57,796 nt of DNA from Clostridium sp. CAG:221 (GCA_000435835.1 FR883428.1:53288-111083); one strand, 5' to 3'; counted from the stretch's first letter, positions 7,507 to 15,264 are shown. The notes: generated from the letters alone by a model not told the origin. Numbers and translations: made by a program.

Positions 7507-8406
7507 ATGGCAAATATAAATGGAGGACTGGTTAGTAATTCTAAAAAAGCAGAAGTTAAGGAATTAACACCGCAAAAGCAAATGGCAGGAATGCTACAAA
7601 AGATGTTACCAGAGATTAAAAAGGCTGTAGGGAAAACAATGACACCTGAAAGATTTTCAAGGATTGCACTTAGCTTGTTTAATGGGAATCCACAGTTTTG
7701 GGAAGCTTCACCTACTAGTTTCTTAAGTGCATTAATGCAGAGTGCTCAATGTGGATTAGAACCAAATACAGTACTTGGTGAAGCATATGTAATACCTTAC
7801 AAAAATACTAAGCAAGGTATTACAGAAGTAAATTTTCAAGTCGGATATAAAGGTATCTTAAAAATGGCTCTTAATACTGGAGAGTATGAAGCTATATATG
7901 CACATGAAGTAAGAGATAATGATGAGTTTAGTTATGAATATGGATTAAATAAGAATTTAATTCATAAGCCCGCAGATATACCTTCTACAAAAGTTACTCA
8001 TTACTATGCAGTTTATAAATTAAAAAATGGTGGATTTGATTTTGTAGTGTGGTCCAGAGAAAGAGTTGAACAACATGCTAGAGATTTTAGTAAAAACTAT
8101 ATGTTTAAAGGCCAAGTAAATAAAAACTCAGTTTGGGCAAAGAATTTTGATAGTATGGCTAAGAAAACAGTTTTAATAGATGTTCTTAAATATGCTCCAA
8201 AGAGCGTTGAGATGGCAAAAGCTTTAGATCTTGATTATAAGAGTGAAGCTAAAGAAGAGAAAATAAGTAACTTTGGCTATGTTGATGTTGATGCTGCAAC
8301 TGTACATGTAGAAGAACATGATGCTGCAATAGATACAACATTTATAGTAGATGAAAACCAGGTGACACAAGAAAATATGTTTAATGGAACACCATTTGAT
8401 AATTAG
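7507..8406 (+). CDS. recT: RecT single-strand annealing protein
   Basis: 299 residues. Pairs with the upstream exonuclease as a two-component annealing system like RecE/RecT. Family features include ALSLFNGNPQFWEASPTSFL, SALMQSAQCGLEPNTVLGEA and VNFQVGYKGILKMALNTGE, which form the RecT core (about 40-215). The acidic C-terminal tail is typical and may regulate DNA binding. The ATG at 7507 lies behind GGGAGGATT; an in-frame TTG two codons upstream is less likely. Confidence 0.92.
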   Translation: MANINGGLVSNSKKAEVKELTPQKQMAGMLQKMLPEIKKAVGKTMTPERFSRIALSLFNGNPQFWEASPTSFLSALMQSAQCGLEPNTVLGEAYVIPYKNTKQGITEVNFQVGYKGILKMALNTGEYEAIYAHEVRDNDEFSYEYGLNKNLIHKPADIPSTKVTHYYAVYKLKNGGFDFVVWSRERVEQHARDFSKNYMFKGQVNKNSVWAKNFDSMAKKTVLIDVLKYAPKSVEMAKALDLDYKSEAKEEKISNFGYVDVDAATVHVEEHDAAIDTTFIVDENQVTQENMFNGTPFDN

Positions 8407-8411
8407 TGCTT

Positions 8412-8426
8412 GGAGCTTATAGCTCC
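8412..8426 (+). other. hairpin between recT and the replication genes
   Basis: GGAGCT-TAT-AGCTCC forms a 6-bp stem directly after the recT stop, without a T run. It may protect or process the mRNA between the recombination and replication modules. Confidence 0.5.
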
Positions 8427-8450
8427 TGGCAAAATACAGGAGGAATATAT

Positions 8451-9329
8451 ATGGCAGAGAAGAGAATGTTCTCAAAAACAATAATAGATTCAGATGCTTT
8501 TTTAGATATGCCTTTATCGAGTCAGGCTTTATACTTTCACCTTTCGATGCGGGCAGATGATGATGGATTTGTAAATAATCCTAAGAAGATACAGAGACTT
8601 ATAGGATGTGGTGATGATGATTTAAAGCTTCTAATGGCTAAGAAATTTTTAATACCGTTTGAAAGTGGAATAGTTGTTATAAAGCATTGGAGAATACACA
8701 ACTATATACGCACAGATCGTTATAAAGAAACAAACTACATTGAAGAAAAATCACAATTAGGAATATCTAAGAATAAAGCATATTCTCTACTTTCAGAAAA
8801 CAATGATTGTACACCATTAATAAGCTCGTCTACAAACGGTATACCAGATGGTATACCAACGGTAGGCAAAAGGGATACCCAGAATAGACTAGATAAGAAT
8901 AGACTAGATAAGAATAGAGAAGAAGAGACTAGTATAGAGAAGAATAGAGATGATGTTATTTGTAGTAGTCCTCCTTATAAAGATTCATATAAACCTATAA
9001 ATAATACACAAGTATTTAAACATTTTGAGAAATGTGGATTTATAGTTACTGGAATGTTAATAGAACAAATAGCAGCAGATATAGAAATTTATTCAGCTAA
9101 ATGGCTTATGGATGCAGCTAGTGAAGCAGTACAGAGAGGTAAGATTAATAATTACAAATATGTACTAGGAATATTACAAAATTGGATGTCAAAGGGAAGG
9201 AGTGATAGTGATGGCACTAGAGGAAATTCTCCAAAGGATAATTTCGCAGGCAAGGACGAATACGACACAAGTAGATTCTCAGATAACTCACAAGAATGGG
9301 ATGGGCAAGATATCGAAACAGAGTTCTAA
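8451..9329 (+). CDS. DnaD-like replisome organiser
   Basis: 292 residues. Predicted to bind the phage origin and recruit the helicase loader encoded next. The N-terminal 100 residues form a winged-helix initiator domain (MFSKTIIDSDAFLDMPLSSQ, ALYFHLSMRADDDGFV, IVVIKHWRIHNYIRTDRYKE). Residues 175-265 carry a DnaD_2 domain (VFKHFEKCGFIVTGMLIEQI, ending YKYVLGILQNWMSKG). The linker contains RLDKN repeats from a 15-bp tandem duplication at 8886-8915. The start is the ATG behind AGGAGGAA. Its 3-prime end overlaps the loader gene by 119 bases. Confidence 0.85.
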   Translation: MAEKRMFSKTIIDSDAFLDMPLSSQALYFHLSMRADDDGFVNNPKKIQRLIGCGDDDLKLLMAKKFLIPFESGIVVIKHWRIHNYIRTDRYKETNYIEEKSQLGISKNKAYSLLSENNDCTPLISSSTNGIPDGIPTVGKRDTQNRLDKNRLDKNREEETSIEKNRDDVICSSPPYKDSYKPINNTQVFKHFEKCGFIVTGMLIEQIAADIEIYSAKWLMDAASEAVQRGKINNYKYVLGILQNWMSKGRSDSDGTRGNSPKDNFAGKDEYDTSRFSDNSQEWDGQDIETEF

Positions 9330-10041
9330 ATATAAATGTAGTAAATGCAATGATACAACGTGGATATTTAACTCAGAGGGGAAAGTAATTGCAAGATGTG
9401 AATGCTATCAAGCTGATTATACAAGAAGACTCTGGGAAAACTATGGGATAAAACCTGAAGAGGTTAAGAAATTAAATGAATATAAACCATTTAATGCCTT
9501 AACCAATTCATTAAAAACTAAAGCTAGTAATTATATTCTCCAGTTTGATGAAATTTATGCAACTAGAGAAAATGGGTTTGGAATACTTGGACAATCAGGT
9601 GCAGGAAAATCACATGTAAGCATAGCAATTGGAGCTGCACTTTTAAATAAGAATCATAAAGTTATATATATGCCTTACCTAGAAGCTATGAGAGAACTTA
9701 AAGCTAACTCAATGGATGATGAGTATTATTTCAAATTAGTAAATAGATATAAGATGGCTGAGGTTCTTGTAATAGATGATTTGTTTAAGGATAAGGTTAA
9801 GAGTGGAAAGCTTACTGGTGATCTTACTGAAGCTGATATGAAGCATATATATCCAATACTAAATTACAGATATAACAATAAATTGCCAACTATTTTCAGC
9901 ACTGAATGTGACATAAATATGCTACTTAACTTAGATGAGGCATTAGCTGGAAGAATAATAGAAAGCTGCGGTGAAAACATTACAGTATTTAAAGGTAGCG
10001 AGTATAACTATAGATTAAGGAATATAAGAAAGGCATTATAA
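9211..10041 (+). CDS. DnaC/DnaI-like helicase loader ATPase
   Basis: 276 residues. Would load the host replicative helicase at the phage origin. An N-terminal zinc-binding module (CSKC at 43-46, CEC at 63-65) precedes an AAA+ domain with Walker A GQSGAGKS (127-134) and Walker B VLVIDDLFK. This is the order seen in DnaI and phage loaders. The ATG at 9211 follows AAGGAG and two alternative GTG codons. The first 39 codons lie within the DnaD-like gene in another frame, an unusually long overlap that ties the two translations together. Confidence 0.88.
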   Translation: MALEEILQRIISQARTNTTQVDSQITHKNGMGKISKQSSKYKCSKCNDTTWIFNSEGKVIARCECYQADYTRRLWENYGIKPEEVKKLNEYKPFNALTNSLKTKASNYILQFDEIYATRENGFGILGQSGAGKSHVSIAIGAALLNKNHKVIYMPYLEAMRELKANSMDDEYYFKLVNRYKMAEVLVIDDLFKDKVKSGKLTGDLTEADMKHIYPILNYRYNNKLPTIFSTECDINMLLNLDEALAGRIIESCGENITVFKGSEYNYRLRNIRKAL

Positions 10042-10044
10042 AAA

Positions 10045-10248
10045 ATGAATAATGGGGATTGGGAAATGGAAAAGCTAACAGCTCATGAAAAGATGTTATT
10101 AACAGTAAAGGCACTTGAAGAAAGAAAAATAAGAAGAGAGAAACTAAAGGAGAGAGAAAGCAAGGCTTATGCAGCTCATAATTACCATATGAAATATAAT
10201 AGAACAAAAAGTTCTAATAATAGAAGAGTAAACAGATATAAATTTTAA
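10045..10248 (+). CDS. small basic protein of unknown function
   Basis: 67 residues, very rich in Lys and Arg (EERKIRREKLKERESKAYAA) and ending RRVNRYKF, so it may bind nucleic acid. It begins three bases after the helicase loader. An internal ATG at 10066 behind GGGGATTGGG is an alternative start giving 60 residues. I do not recognise a family. Confidence 0.5.
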   Translation: MNNGDWEMEKLTAHEKMLLTVKALEERKIRREKLKERESKAYAAHNYHMKYNRTKSSNNRRVNRYKF

Positions 10249-10281
10249 TCAAGTTTATAAATCAATATAGATGCTTTAAAA

Positions 10282-10351
10282 ATGGACAAACCTATAATTC
10301 GATGAATTAATCGATGATAAATTTAAAAAGCTTAGAAAGGCAAATAAGTAG
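10282..10351 (+). pseudogene. frameshifted small ORF remnant
   Basis: An ATG opens MDKPIIR and stops at once, yet the neighbouring frame continues FDELIDDKFKKLRKANK to a stop. Removing one base near 10297 would join them into a coherent protein of about 22 residues. There is no good ribosome site. This looks like decay of a small gene in the gap between replication genes, but could be chance. Confidence 0.2.
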
Positions 10352-10369
10352 TATATGGAGGGCGTTGAA

Positions 10370-10693
10370 ATGACAAAGTGTAGATTATATGCAGTTATAG
10401 ATGAATATGGAATAAGTAGTAAGGAAGCACTAATTGCAAGTGAAGAGTTAGATAAGGAAATATTAGAGGAGATGCTTAAGGATCCAAAGGTTGAAAATAT
10501 ATATCTTAAGCAAGTTATTAAAGCAAAAGAGTGTGAAGTTAAAAATAAAGAGAATGAAATCACTGCATTAAAGAGAAGGGTATTAGAACTTTCTGAGTTA
10601 GCACAAATGATGTATGAAGTAGGTATAAATGCTAGAAAAGCAATACAAAATGTACAGAGAATGGCTGAAAAAGAAAATTTAAGGCAAGTTTAG
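10370..10693 (+). CDS. hypothetical helical phage protein
   Basis: 107 residues. The ATG at 10370 lies behind GGAGGGCG and is preferred to an ATG five codons upstream. The chain is strongly helical and charged (KAKECEVKNKENEITALKRR) with a likely coiled coil in the middle. No family recognised. It starts the accessory DNA-metabolism cluster. Confidence 0.6.
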   Translation: MTKCRLYAVIDEYGISSKEALIASEELDKEILEEMLKDPKVENIYLKQVIKAKECEVKNKENEITALKRRVLELSELAQMMYEVGINARKAIQNVQRMAEKENLRQV

Positions 10694-10729
10694 TTTCCAT
10701 AATAATTTAGAAGTGAAGGGGATATATGT

Positions 10730-10915
10730 ATGAGTAGGCAAGAAGAAGTCAAAAGATTTGCAGAAAACTTGACAGAATTAGAAGTTACTTTCACAGATAA
10801 GCTAGAAAACAAGAAAAAAGTTTATAAATTTTACAGCTACGAGACACTTGGTAGATGGATTGCAGATAACTATGATGCAGTTGACATATTAGAAGTAGTG
10901 CAAAGTGAAGAGTAG
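10730..10915 (+). CDS. hypothetical small phage protein
   Basis: 61 residues, acidic, with a pattern of one beta-rich stretch (LEVTFTDKLENKKKVYKFYS) and a C-terminal helix (YDAVDILEVVQSEE). ATG behind GAAGGGGATA. Not recognised. It immediately precedes the amylase-like gene, 11 bases away. Confidence 0.55.
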   Translation: MSRQEEVKRFAENLTELEVTFTDKLENKKKVYKFYSYETLGRWIADNYDAVDILEVVQSEE

Positions 10916-10926
10916 GTGGAAAGTTT

Positions 10927-11781
10927 ATGAGAGAAAGAATATTGCATATGTTTAATTGGAATTTAAAAGATATCTATAACGAGGTTGAAAATGTTAGAGA
11001 GCAAGGATTTACAACTATCTTAGTTAGTCCACTTCAACCACTAAAGCAAGAATTAACTGACTGGTGGTTATTATATCAACCTACAAGATTTGAAGTAGGC
11101 AATGTCTTAGGTGATGCAGGAGATTTAGAAAGATTATGTAGGAAAGCTCATGAGTGCAGAGTTAAAGTTGTGGTAGATGTAGTATTGCATCATGTTGCAA
11201 ATTTAAGAGGCAATGATGTACATCCTCTTGTAGATGATAGATTATGTAAATTTTATGATACAAGCTTTATAGATATTAAAAACTATAACGATCCAGAACA
11301 ATGTGAGAGATATAGTTTAGCAGGATTACCAGCAATAAACCTTGAGGATTTCTATATAAGAGAGCAAATATTTAAGATGCTTGATTATTACAAATGGTTA
11401 GGAGTAGATGGATTTAGATATGATGCATTTAAACATTTAAATAAGAGCTTTAGAAAAGAGTTAGAGAAGTATTCGATAAATTCTTTTGGTGAAGTAATAA
11501 ACGTATCTAAAGAGCAATTAGAGCAATATAAAGGTGCATGCAAACTAGCGACAAATTCACAAATAAATAGAGAGGATAAAAATTATGTTATTTGGGTCCA
11601 AAGTCACGATGATATTTTAAATGGATGGGTTAAATCTTTACCAGATGATTTATTCATAAAAGAGTATAGATTCTTAGCTAAAAATTATAAGGCAGATTTA
11701 CTTTATTATTGCAAACCATTTGAAACATTATGGAAAAGCAAAGAAATAAGAGAAATTAATTTTAAATATGGGGAGATGTAA
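10927..11781 (+). CDS. GH13 alpha-amylase-like glycosidase (minimal barrel)
   Basis: 284 residues with all four GH13 signature regions in order: DVVLHH (84-89), GFRYDAFKH (162-170) with the nucleophile Asp166, SFGEVIN with the acid/base Glu189, and QSHDD with the His227-Asp228 pair. The stretch QPTRFEVGNVLGDAGDLERL also fits the family. The three catalytic acids are intact. It is far shorter than usual amylases (over 400), with little domain B and no C-terminal beta domain, and has no signal peptide, so it should act in the cytosol on alpha-glucan. It lies inside the phage replication operon with normal phage spacing. Substrate unknown; glycogen or granulose reserves are a guess. Confidence 0.8.
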   Translation: MRERILHMFNWNLKDIYNEVENVREQGFTTILVSPLQPLKQELTDWWLLYQPTRFEVGNVLGDAGDLERLCRKAHECRVKVVVDVVLHHVANLRGNDVHPLVDDRLCKFYDTSFIDIKNYNDPEQCERYSLAGLPAINLEDFYIREQIFKMLDYYKWLGVDGFRYDAFKHLNKSFRKELEKYSINSFGEVINVSKEQLEQYKGACKLATNSQINREDKNYVIWVQSHDDILNGWVKSLPDDLFIKEYRFLAKNYKADLLYYCKPFETLWKSKEIREINFKYGEM

Positions 11782-11783
11782 GT

Positions 11784-12071
11784 ATGAAAACAATTGAAAT
11801 TGTAAGAAATTTAGATCAATTAAATAGGGTTGTAATACCAAAAGAAATGTGTAGGATTTTAGGATTAAACTCCAAAACTAAAGAAAGGGTGGGTAGCCAA
11901 ATAGAAATAGTTCTAAATGGTGATGAGATTGTATTAAGAAAATATGAACCTGGGTGTAAATGCTGCGGAGAAATTAGAGAACTTAAAGAGTTTATGGGTG
12001 AAAGATTATGCAGTAAATGTATTAAAAAAGCATATGAAAGTGCAAAAGAAATTTTGAAAGGGGATTGTTAA
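11784..12071 (+). CDS. AbrB/SpoVT-type regulator with zinc-ribbon tail
   Basis: 95 residues. Residues 1-52 match the swapped-hairpin AbrB fold (RNLDQLNRVVIPKEMCRILG, then GSQIEIVLNGDEIVLRKYEP), typical of transition-state regulators. Residues 57-80 add CKCCG and CSKC, a probable zinc ribbon not present in classical AbrB. It starts two bases after the amylase-like gene and so is translated with it. It may mimic or compete with the host AbrB network that controls stationary phase and reserves. Confidence 0.8.
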   Translation: MKTIEIVRNLDQLNRVVIPKEMCRILGLNSKTKERVGSQIEIVLNGDEIVLRKYEPGCKCCGEIRELKEFMGERLCSKCIKKAYESAKEILKGDC

Positions 12072-12073
12072 TT

Positions 12074-12202
12074 ATGTATACAAGATTTGATGTTGAGAGA
12101 TTAGAAAAGGAATATAATGCTGCAAGCACAAAAAGAGGACAAGAGTTAATTGCTAAGATGATAGCTGAAGTTAAAGCAGAAATTGAGGTAAGCAAAAGAT
12201 GA
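12074..12202 (+). CDS. small helical protein
   Basis: 42 residues, MYTRFDVERLEKEYNAASTK onward, entirely helical and charged. It starts two bases after the AbrB-type gene and overlaps the resolvase gene by four bases, which supports translation. No family recognised. Confidence 0.5.
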   Translation: MYTRFDVERLEKEYNAASTKRGQELIAKMIAEVKAEIEVSKR

Positions 12203-12708
12203 TATTAGCAATAGATCCAGGAAACATTGAAAGTGGATATGTAGTTATTGATGGAGGAAGTTTAAAACCATTAATAGCGGAAAAAGTTACAAATGAGGAT
12301 TTGCTAAAGAGAATTAAAAAAAGCAAGGGCATGAATATAACAGATATAGCTATTGAGATGGTAGCAAGCTATGGAATGGCAGTTGGAGTAACAGTATTTG
12401 AAACTTGTGTATGGATAGGAAGATTCTTAGAAGCGTGTAAAACAGTATTCCCAGATGCAGAAATTAAGTTCATATATAGAAAAGATGAAAAGATGAACCT
12501 ATGTGGGAGTATGAAAGCAAAAGATAGCAATATTGTACAAGCTTTAATAGATAGATTTGCACCTAATACACCTAATAAGGGTAAAGGCTCAAAGAAAGAA
12601 CAAGGTTGGTTTTATGGATTTAAGAAAGACATCTGGCAAGCTTATGCAGTAGGGATAACTTACCATGATATGTATATTAAAAATAATGAAAATATGGTGG
12701 TATTATAA
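12199..12708 (+). CDS. RuvC-like Holliday junction resolvase
   Basis: 169 residues with an RNase H-like fold: first strand LAIDPGNIESGYVVID with Asp6, AIEMVASYG with Glu53, and a C-terminal helix KDIWQAYAVGIT with Asp144, the usual placement of the metal-binding acids. Would cleave branched recombination intermediates before packaging. The length fits phage members (about 150-180). ATGA overlap with the upstream small gene. Confidence 0.75.
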   Translation: MILAIDPGNIESGYVVIDGGSLKPLIAEKVTNEDLLKRIKKSKGMNITDIAIEMVASYGMAVGVTVFETCVWIGRFLEACKTVFPDAEIKFIYRKDEKMNLCGSMKAKDSNIVQALIDRFAPNTPNKGKGSKKEQGWFYGFKKDIWQAYAVGITYHDMYIKNNENMVVL

Positions 12709-12819
12709 ATGGAAACAGGAGTAAATTTTGAAATATTAGGAGTTAATGAAAAGGATAATAGTATCGAGGTTAAATACACTAGCTTATTAGAAGATGGATT
12801 TGAACCAGTAGAGGAATAA
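12709..12819 (+). CDS. small acidic protein
   Basis: 36 residues (METGVNFEILGVNEKDNSIE at the start, ending FEPVEE). It begins directly after the resolvase stop codon and ends two bases before the next gene. Only the tight packing supports it; no family recognised. Confidence 0.45.
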   Translation: METGVNFEILGVNEKDNSIEVKYTSLLEDGFEPVEE

Positions 12820-12821
12820 TT

Positions 12822-13763
12822 ATGAATAGAGCAGAGAAGAGAAATCAAGAAAAAATCTATAAGAAAAAAATGCAGTGGGCTGAAAGTCTAAGACCTTGGC
12901 AAAAAGAATTTATAAATGATGCTCTGGCTGATGCTAGGGCAACAATAGAAACAGAAATTGTAAGTAATCTAGATACAATTATAACTGCAGCATTGGTTGA
13001 AAAAACAGATTTAAGTTTAAAAGAAATATTTGACATTAATGTTACGGTTGGAGAGTTTTACGGCCGTATAAGATATGAAAATAGTATAAAGGGGTTTGAG
13101 AATAGAATGAAAACATTAGCAAGTATTCAAGAAGATGTAACAAAAAGAATAAATGAAATGATAAAAGAAGGTAAAGAAAGAGGACCTATAGTTAAAGCTA
13201 TAAGAGAAGAATTTAAAGGTACTGGATTAACAACAGCAGAAATTAATGTGGCTTATAAAAAATGCTTAGAAAATGCAGAAAAAGAAGAAGAGTATCTTGC
13301 AGTAAAGAAAATTCTATCAATTATGGGTGAAAATGTTGATGACTGTTCAGAAGAAGTTGAAGAAACTGAAGTTAAAGCTGATGATCCAGTAGTGGAAGAA
13401 AAAAATGATGAAGAAGCAGAAAGAATAGAAGTTGCAATTAATAAGGTAAAAGAAATAGAGGCAAAATCTAAAAAATCAAAAAGTAAACTTAAGATAGTTA
13501 ATAAGGTTACAAAGATTATTTCTATGGATGTACAGGGAGAGTTTGGATTATATCGCATAGAAGATGGAAAGGTACAAATGGGAACAAATGTATTTAAAAA
13601 TACTGATGAAGTAGAAGCTTGGGCTAAAGATCACATAGATACCACAGAAGAAAAAATAAGAACTTTAGAGAATGAGATAGCAGCTCATAAGCAACAGATT
13701 GAATTTTTAAATAGCAGTAAAAATGAAACTATTGAGGTAGTAAAAAGCTATTTAGCAAAATAA
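12822..13763 (+). CDS. large hypothetical phage protein with coiled coil
   Basis: 313 residues starting MNRAEKRNQEKIYKKKM, an opening shared by many clostridial phage proteins as I recall. N-terminal half is helical. Residues 185-215 are acidic and low complexity. The C-terminal part has a small beta segment (EFGLYRIEDGKVQMGTNVFK) and a final coiled coil (EKIRTLENEIAAHKQQIEFL). Function unknown; presence among DNA-metabolism genes is the only hint. Confidence 0.6.
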   Translation: MNRAEKRNQEKIYKKKMQWAESLRPWQKEFINDALADARATIETEIVSNLDTIITAALVEKTDLSLKEIFDINVTVGEFYGRIRYENSIKGFENRMKTLASIQEDVTKRINEMIKEGKERGPIVKAIREEFKGTGLTTAEINVAYKKCLENAEKEEEYLAVKKILSIMGENVDDCSEEVEETEVKADDPVVEEKNDEEAERIEVAINKVKEIEAKSKKSKSKLKIVNKVTKIISMDVQGEFGLYRIEDGKVQMGTNVFKNTDEVEAWAKDHIDTTEEKIRTLENEIAAHKQQIEFLNSSKNETIEVVKSYLAK

Positions 13764-13772
13764 TTTTCAGAT

Positions 13773-13796
13773 GCTGGTCCATGAGAATGGACTAGC
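13773..13796 (+). other. intergenic hairpin
   Basis: GCT-G-GTCCAT-GAGA-ATGGAC-T-AGC forms a stem of nine pairs with one G-T opposition and a GAGA loop of the stable GNRA type. No T run follows, so RNA stability or processing is more likely than termination. Confidence 0.5.
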
Positions 13797-13825
13797 TCTA
13801 ATAAAAAGAGGTAGGAGGGTAAAAA

Positions 13826-14074
13826 GTGTTTGAATTTATAAAGAAAAATATATCAAAACTTTTCAATAGCAAGATTAGAGAAAATGTTATTGATGAAGAA
13901 AATACTTGTATGAAGAGTGAAACTGATGAAGTTAAAGAAATTATTGTTGTTAGGAAGCAAATAACACCTAAGCAGTTGCTTATCAGAAAGCTTAATAGAA
14001 TTATTAAGGAAACTAAGAGCGGTAGGATAAGAACTAAGAATGTAAAAAGGTTAGGTGATATAAGTGGAAAATAA
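13826..14074 (+). CDS. small basic hypothetical protein
   Basis: 82 residues, GTG start behind GTAGGAGGG. The C-terminal third is rich in Lys and Arg (KLNRIIKETKSGRIRTKNVK). It overlaps the DUF3310-dUTPase gene by 11 bases. Not recognised. Confidence 0.5.
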   Translation: MFEFIKKNISKLFNSKIRENVIDEENTCMKSETDEVKEIIVVRKQITPKQLLIRKLNRIIKETKSGRIRTKNVKRLGDISGK

Positions 14075-14912
14075 TAAAGAAATGGTTAATCATCCAAAAC
14101 ATTATAACCGAGGGAGTATTGAAGCCATTGAGGTTATTGAAAACTGGAACTTAGGGTTTAGCGTTGGTAGTGCAGTAAAGTATATATCAAGGCTAGGGGC
14201 AAAAGATGATGAAATACAAGAGTTAGAAAAAGCTAAGTGGTATTTAAATAGAGTTATGGAAACTAACATAGGCGTTATGGTAGGAGACGCAGATAGAAAA
14301 TATGAACCATACAAAGTTTCAAAAGATTGGAAACTTAATGATACGTTAACTAAAGCTTTAGGGGCTATATATTGGGGGCAATTTATTCTAGCAATTAAGT
14401 ATATTGATGAAGAAATTGAGAGGAGAAAGAAAATGATTAAGGTTAAATATTTAGATAAGGATATAACTAAGTTAGAGAAAACAGAAAAAGGGGATCTGAT
14501 AGATTTAAGAGTATCTTCAATGCAAATTAATGATATTAAATATGATAGAAGTATTTTAAAAAATATAGGAAGTGTTCCTTATAGTGCAGGTGATGTGATA
14601 ACTTTCGGATTTGGAGTAGCTATGGAACTTCCAAAAGGATTTAAAGCAAATGTTTATCCAAGGAGTAGTCTGTTTAAAAACTATGGCTTAATACTTACTA
14701 ATAGCGTAGGTCAGATAGATAATAGCTACAATGGCGATGAAGATGAATGGAAAGGAATGTTTATAGCATTAAGAGATGGGAAAGTAAGTTATAACGATAG
14801 GCTATTACAATTTGATATTTCACCAGTATGGATAAAAAAAGATGATCTTGTAGAAGTAGAAATACTAGGGAATGAAAATCGTGGTGGCTATGGAACCACT
14901 GGAGTGGAATAA
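14064..14912 (+). CDS. dut: DUF3310 (SaV-like) - dUTPase fusion
   Basis: 282 residues. Residues 6-65 match the phage DUF3310/SaV-like family (VNHPKHYNRGSIEAIEVIE, then GSAVKYISRLGAKDD). Residues 124-282 are a trimeric-type dUTPase: YPRSSL (198-203), NSVGQIDNSYNGD (213-225), LLQFDI (247-252) and RGGYGTTG (273-280). It hydrolyses dUTP to dUMP, keeping uracil out of phage DNA. The two are normally separate genes. An internal ATG at 14433 behind GAGAGGAG would release a normal 159-residue dUTPase, so both forms may be made. GTG start. Confidence 0.82.
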   Translation: MENNKEMVNHPKHYNRGSIEAIEVIENWNLGFSVGSAVKYISRLGAKDDEIQELEKAKWYLNRVMETNIGVMVGDADRKYEPYKVSKDWKLNDTLTKALGAIYWGQFILAIKYIDEEIERRKKMIKVKYLDKDITKLEKTEKGDLIDLRVSSMQINDIKYDRSILKNIGSVPYSAGDVITFGFGVAMELPKGFKANVYPRSSLFKNYGLILTNSVGQIDNSYNGDEDEWKGMFIALRDGKVSYNDRLLQFDISPVWIKKDDLVEVEILGNENRGGYGTTGVE

Positions 14913-15049
14913 TGAGTAGTTTAGTAATAGTATGTTTAGTTTGGACTATAATAGTCCTTCTAAACTACATCATGAAGCTAAAGAAAGCCTACTTTAATTT
15001 AGCAGAAGAGAATAAGGCGTTGAGATTTAAATTAAGAATTAGAGCATAA
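14912..15049 (+). CDS. short single-span membrane protein
   Basis: 45 residues: N-terminal hydrophobic segment SLVIVCLVWTIIVLLNYI (3-20), then a charged helix (KKAYFNLAEENKALRFKLRI). The start overlaps the preceding stop (TAATG). The shape resembles phage Rz-like or regulatory micro-proteins; function unknown. Confidence 0.5.
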   Translation: MSSLVIVCLVWTIIVLLNYIMKLKKAYFNLAEENKALRFKLRIRA

Positions 15050-15075
15050 TCTGATTATATTGCGAAGGAAGTGAA
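15050..15075 (+). repeat. palindromic intergenic element, copy A (right half)
   Basis: TATATTGCGAAGGAAGTGAA carries the right half of the element, whose AAGGA acts as ribosome site of the next gene. The left half is degraded. Confidence 0.5.
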
Positions 15076-15080
15076 TATTT

Positions 15081-15254
15081 TTGACAATTGAACAGGTAAA
15101 AAAGTTAAAGACAATGGTTGTTGAAGTAGAGCTAATAAAGAATGAAGAAGCATTTTCAGAAAAAGATATTAAAGAGATAGCAGAAGGTCAAGAAAAGATA
15201 ATTAAAAAACAAGATGAATTAATAGATTATATGCTATCACTTTTACAATGTTGA
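15081..15254 (+). CDS. small helical protein, TTG start
   Basis: 57 residues, charged helical pattern (TIEQVKKLKTMVVEVELIKN), ending YMLSLLQC. The ribosome site GAAGGAAGTGA is supplied by the intergenic element upstream. No ATG is available before residue 12, so TTG is the likely start. Not recognised. Confidence 0.45.
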   Translation: MTIEQVKKLKTMVVEVELIKNEEAFSEKDIKEIAEGQEKIIKKQDELIDYMLSLLQC

Positions 15255-15264
15255 TGAATGCGAG

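Noticed and set aside
13253..13558. 101-residue minus-strand ORF, Ser-rich
   Set aside because: Antisense of an acidic, Glu-rich coding stretch, which always gives Ser/Leu-rich shadows; no ribosome site.
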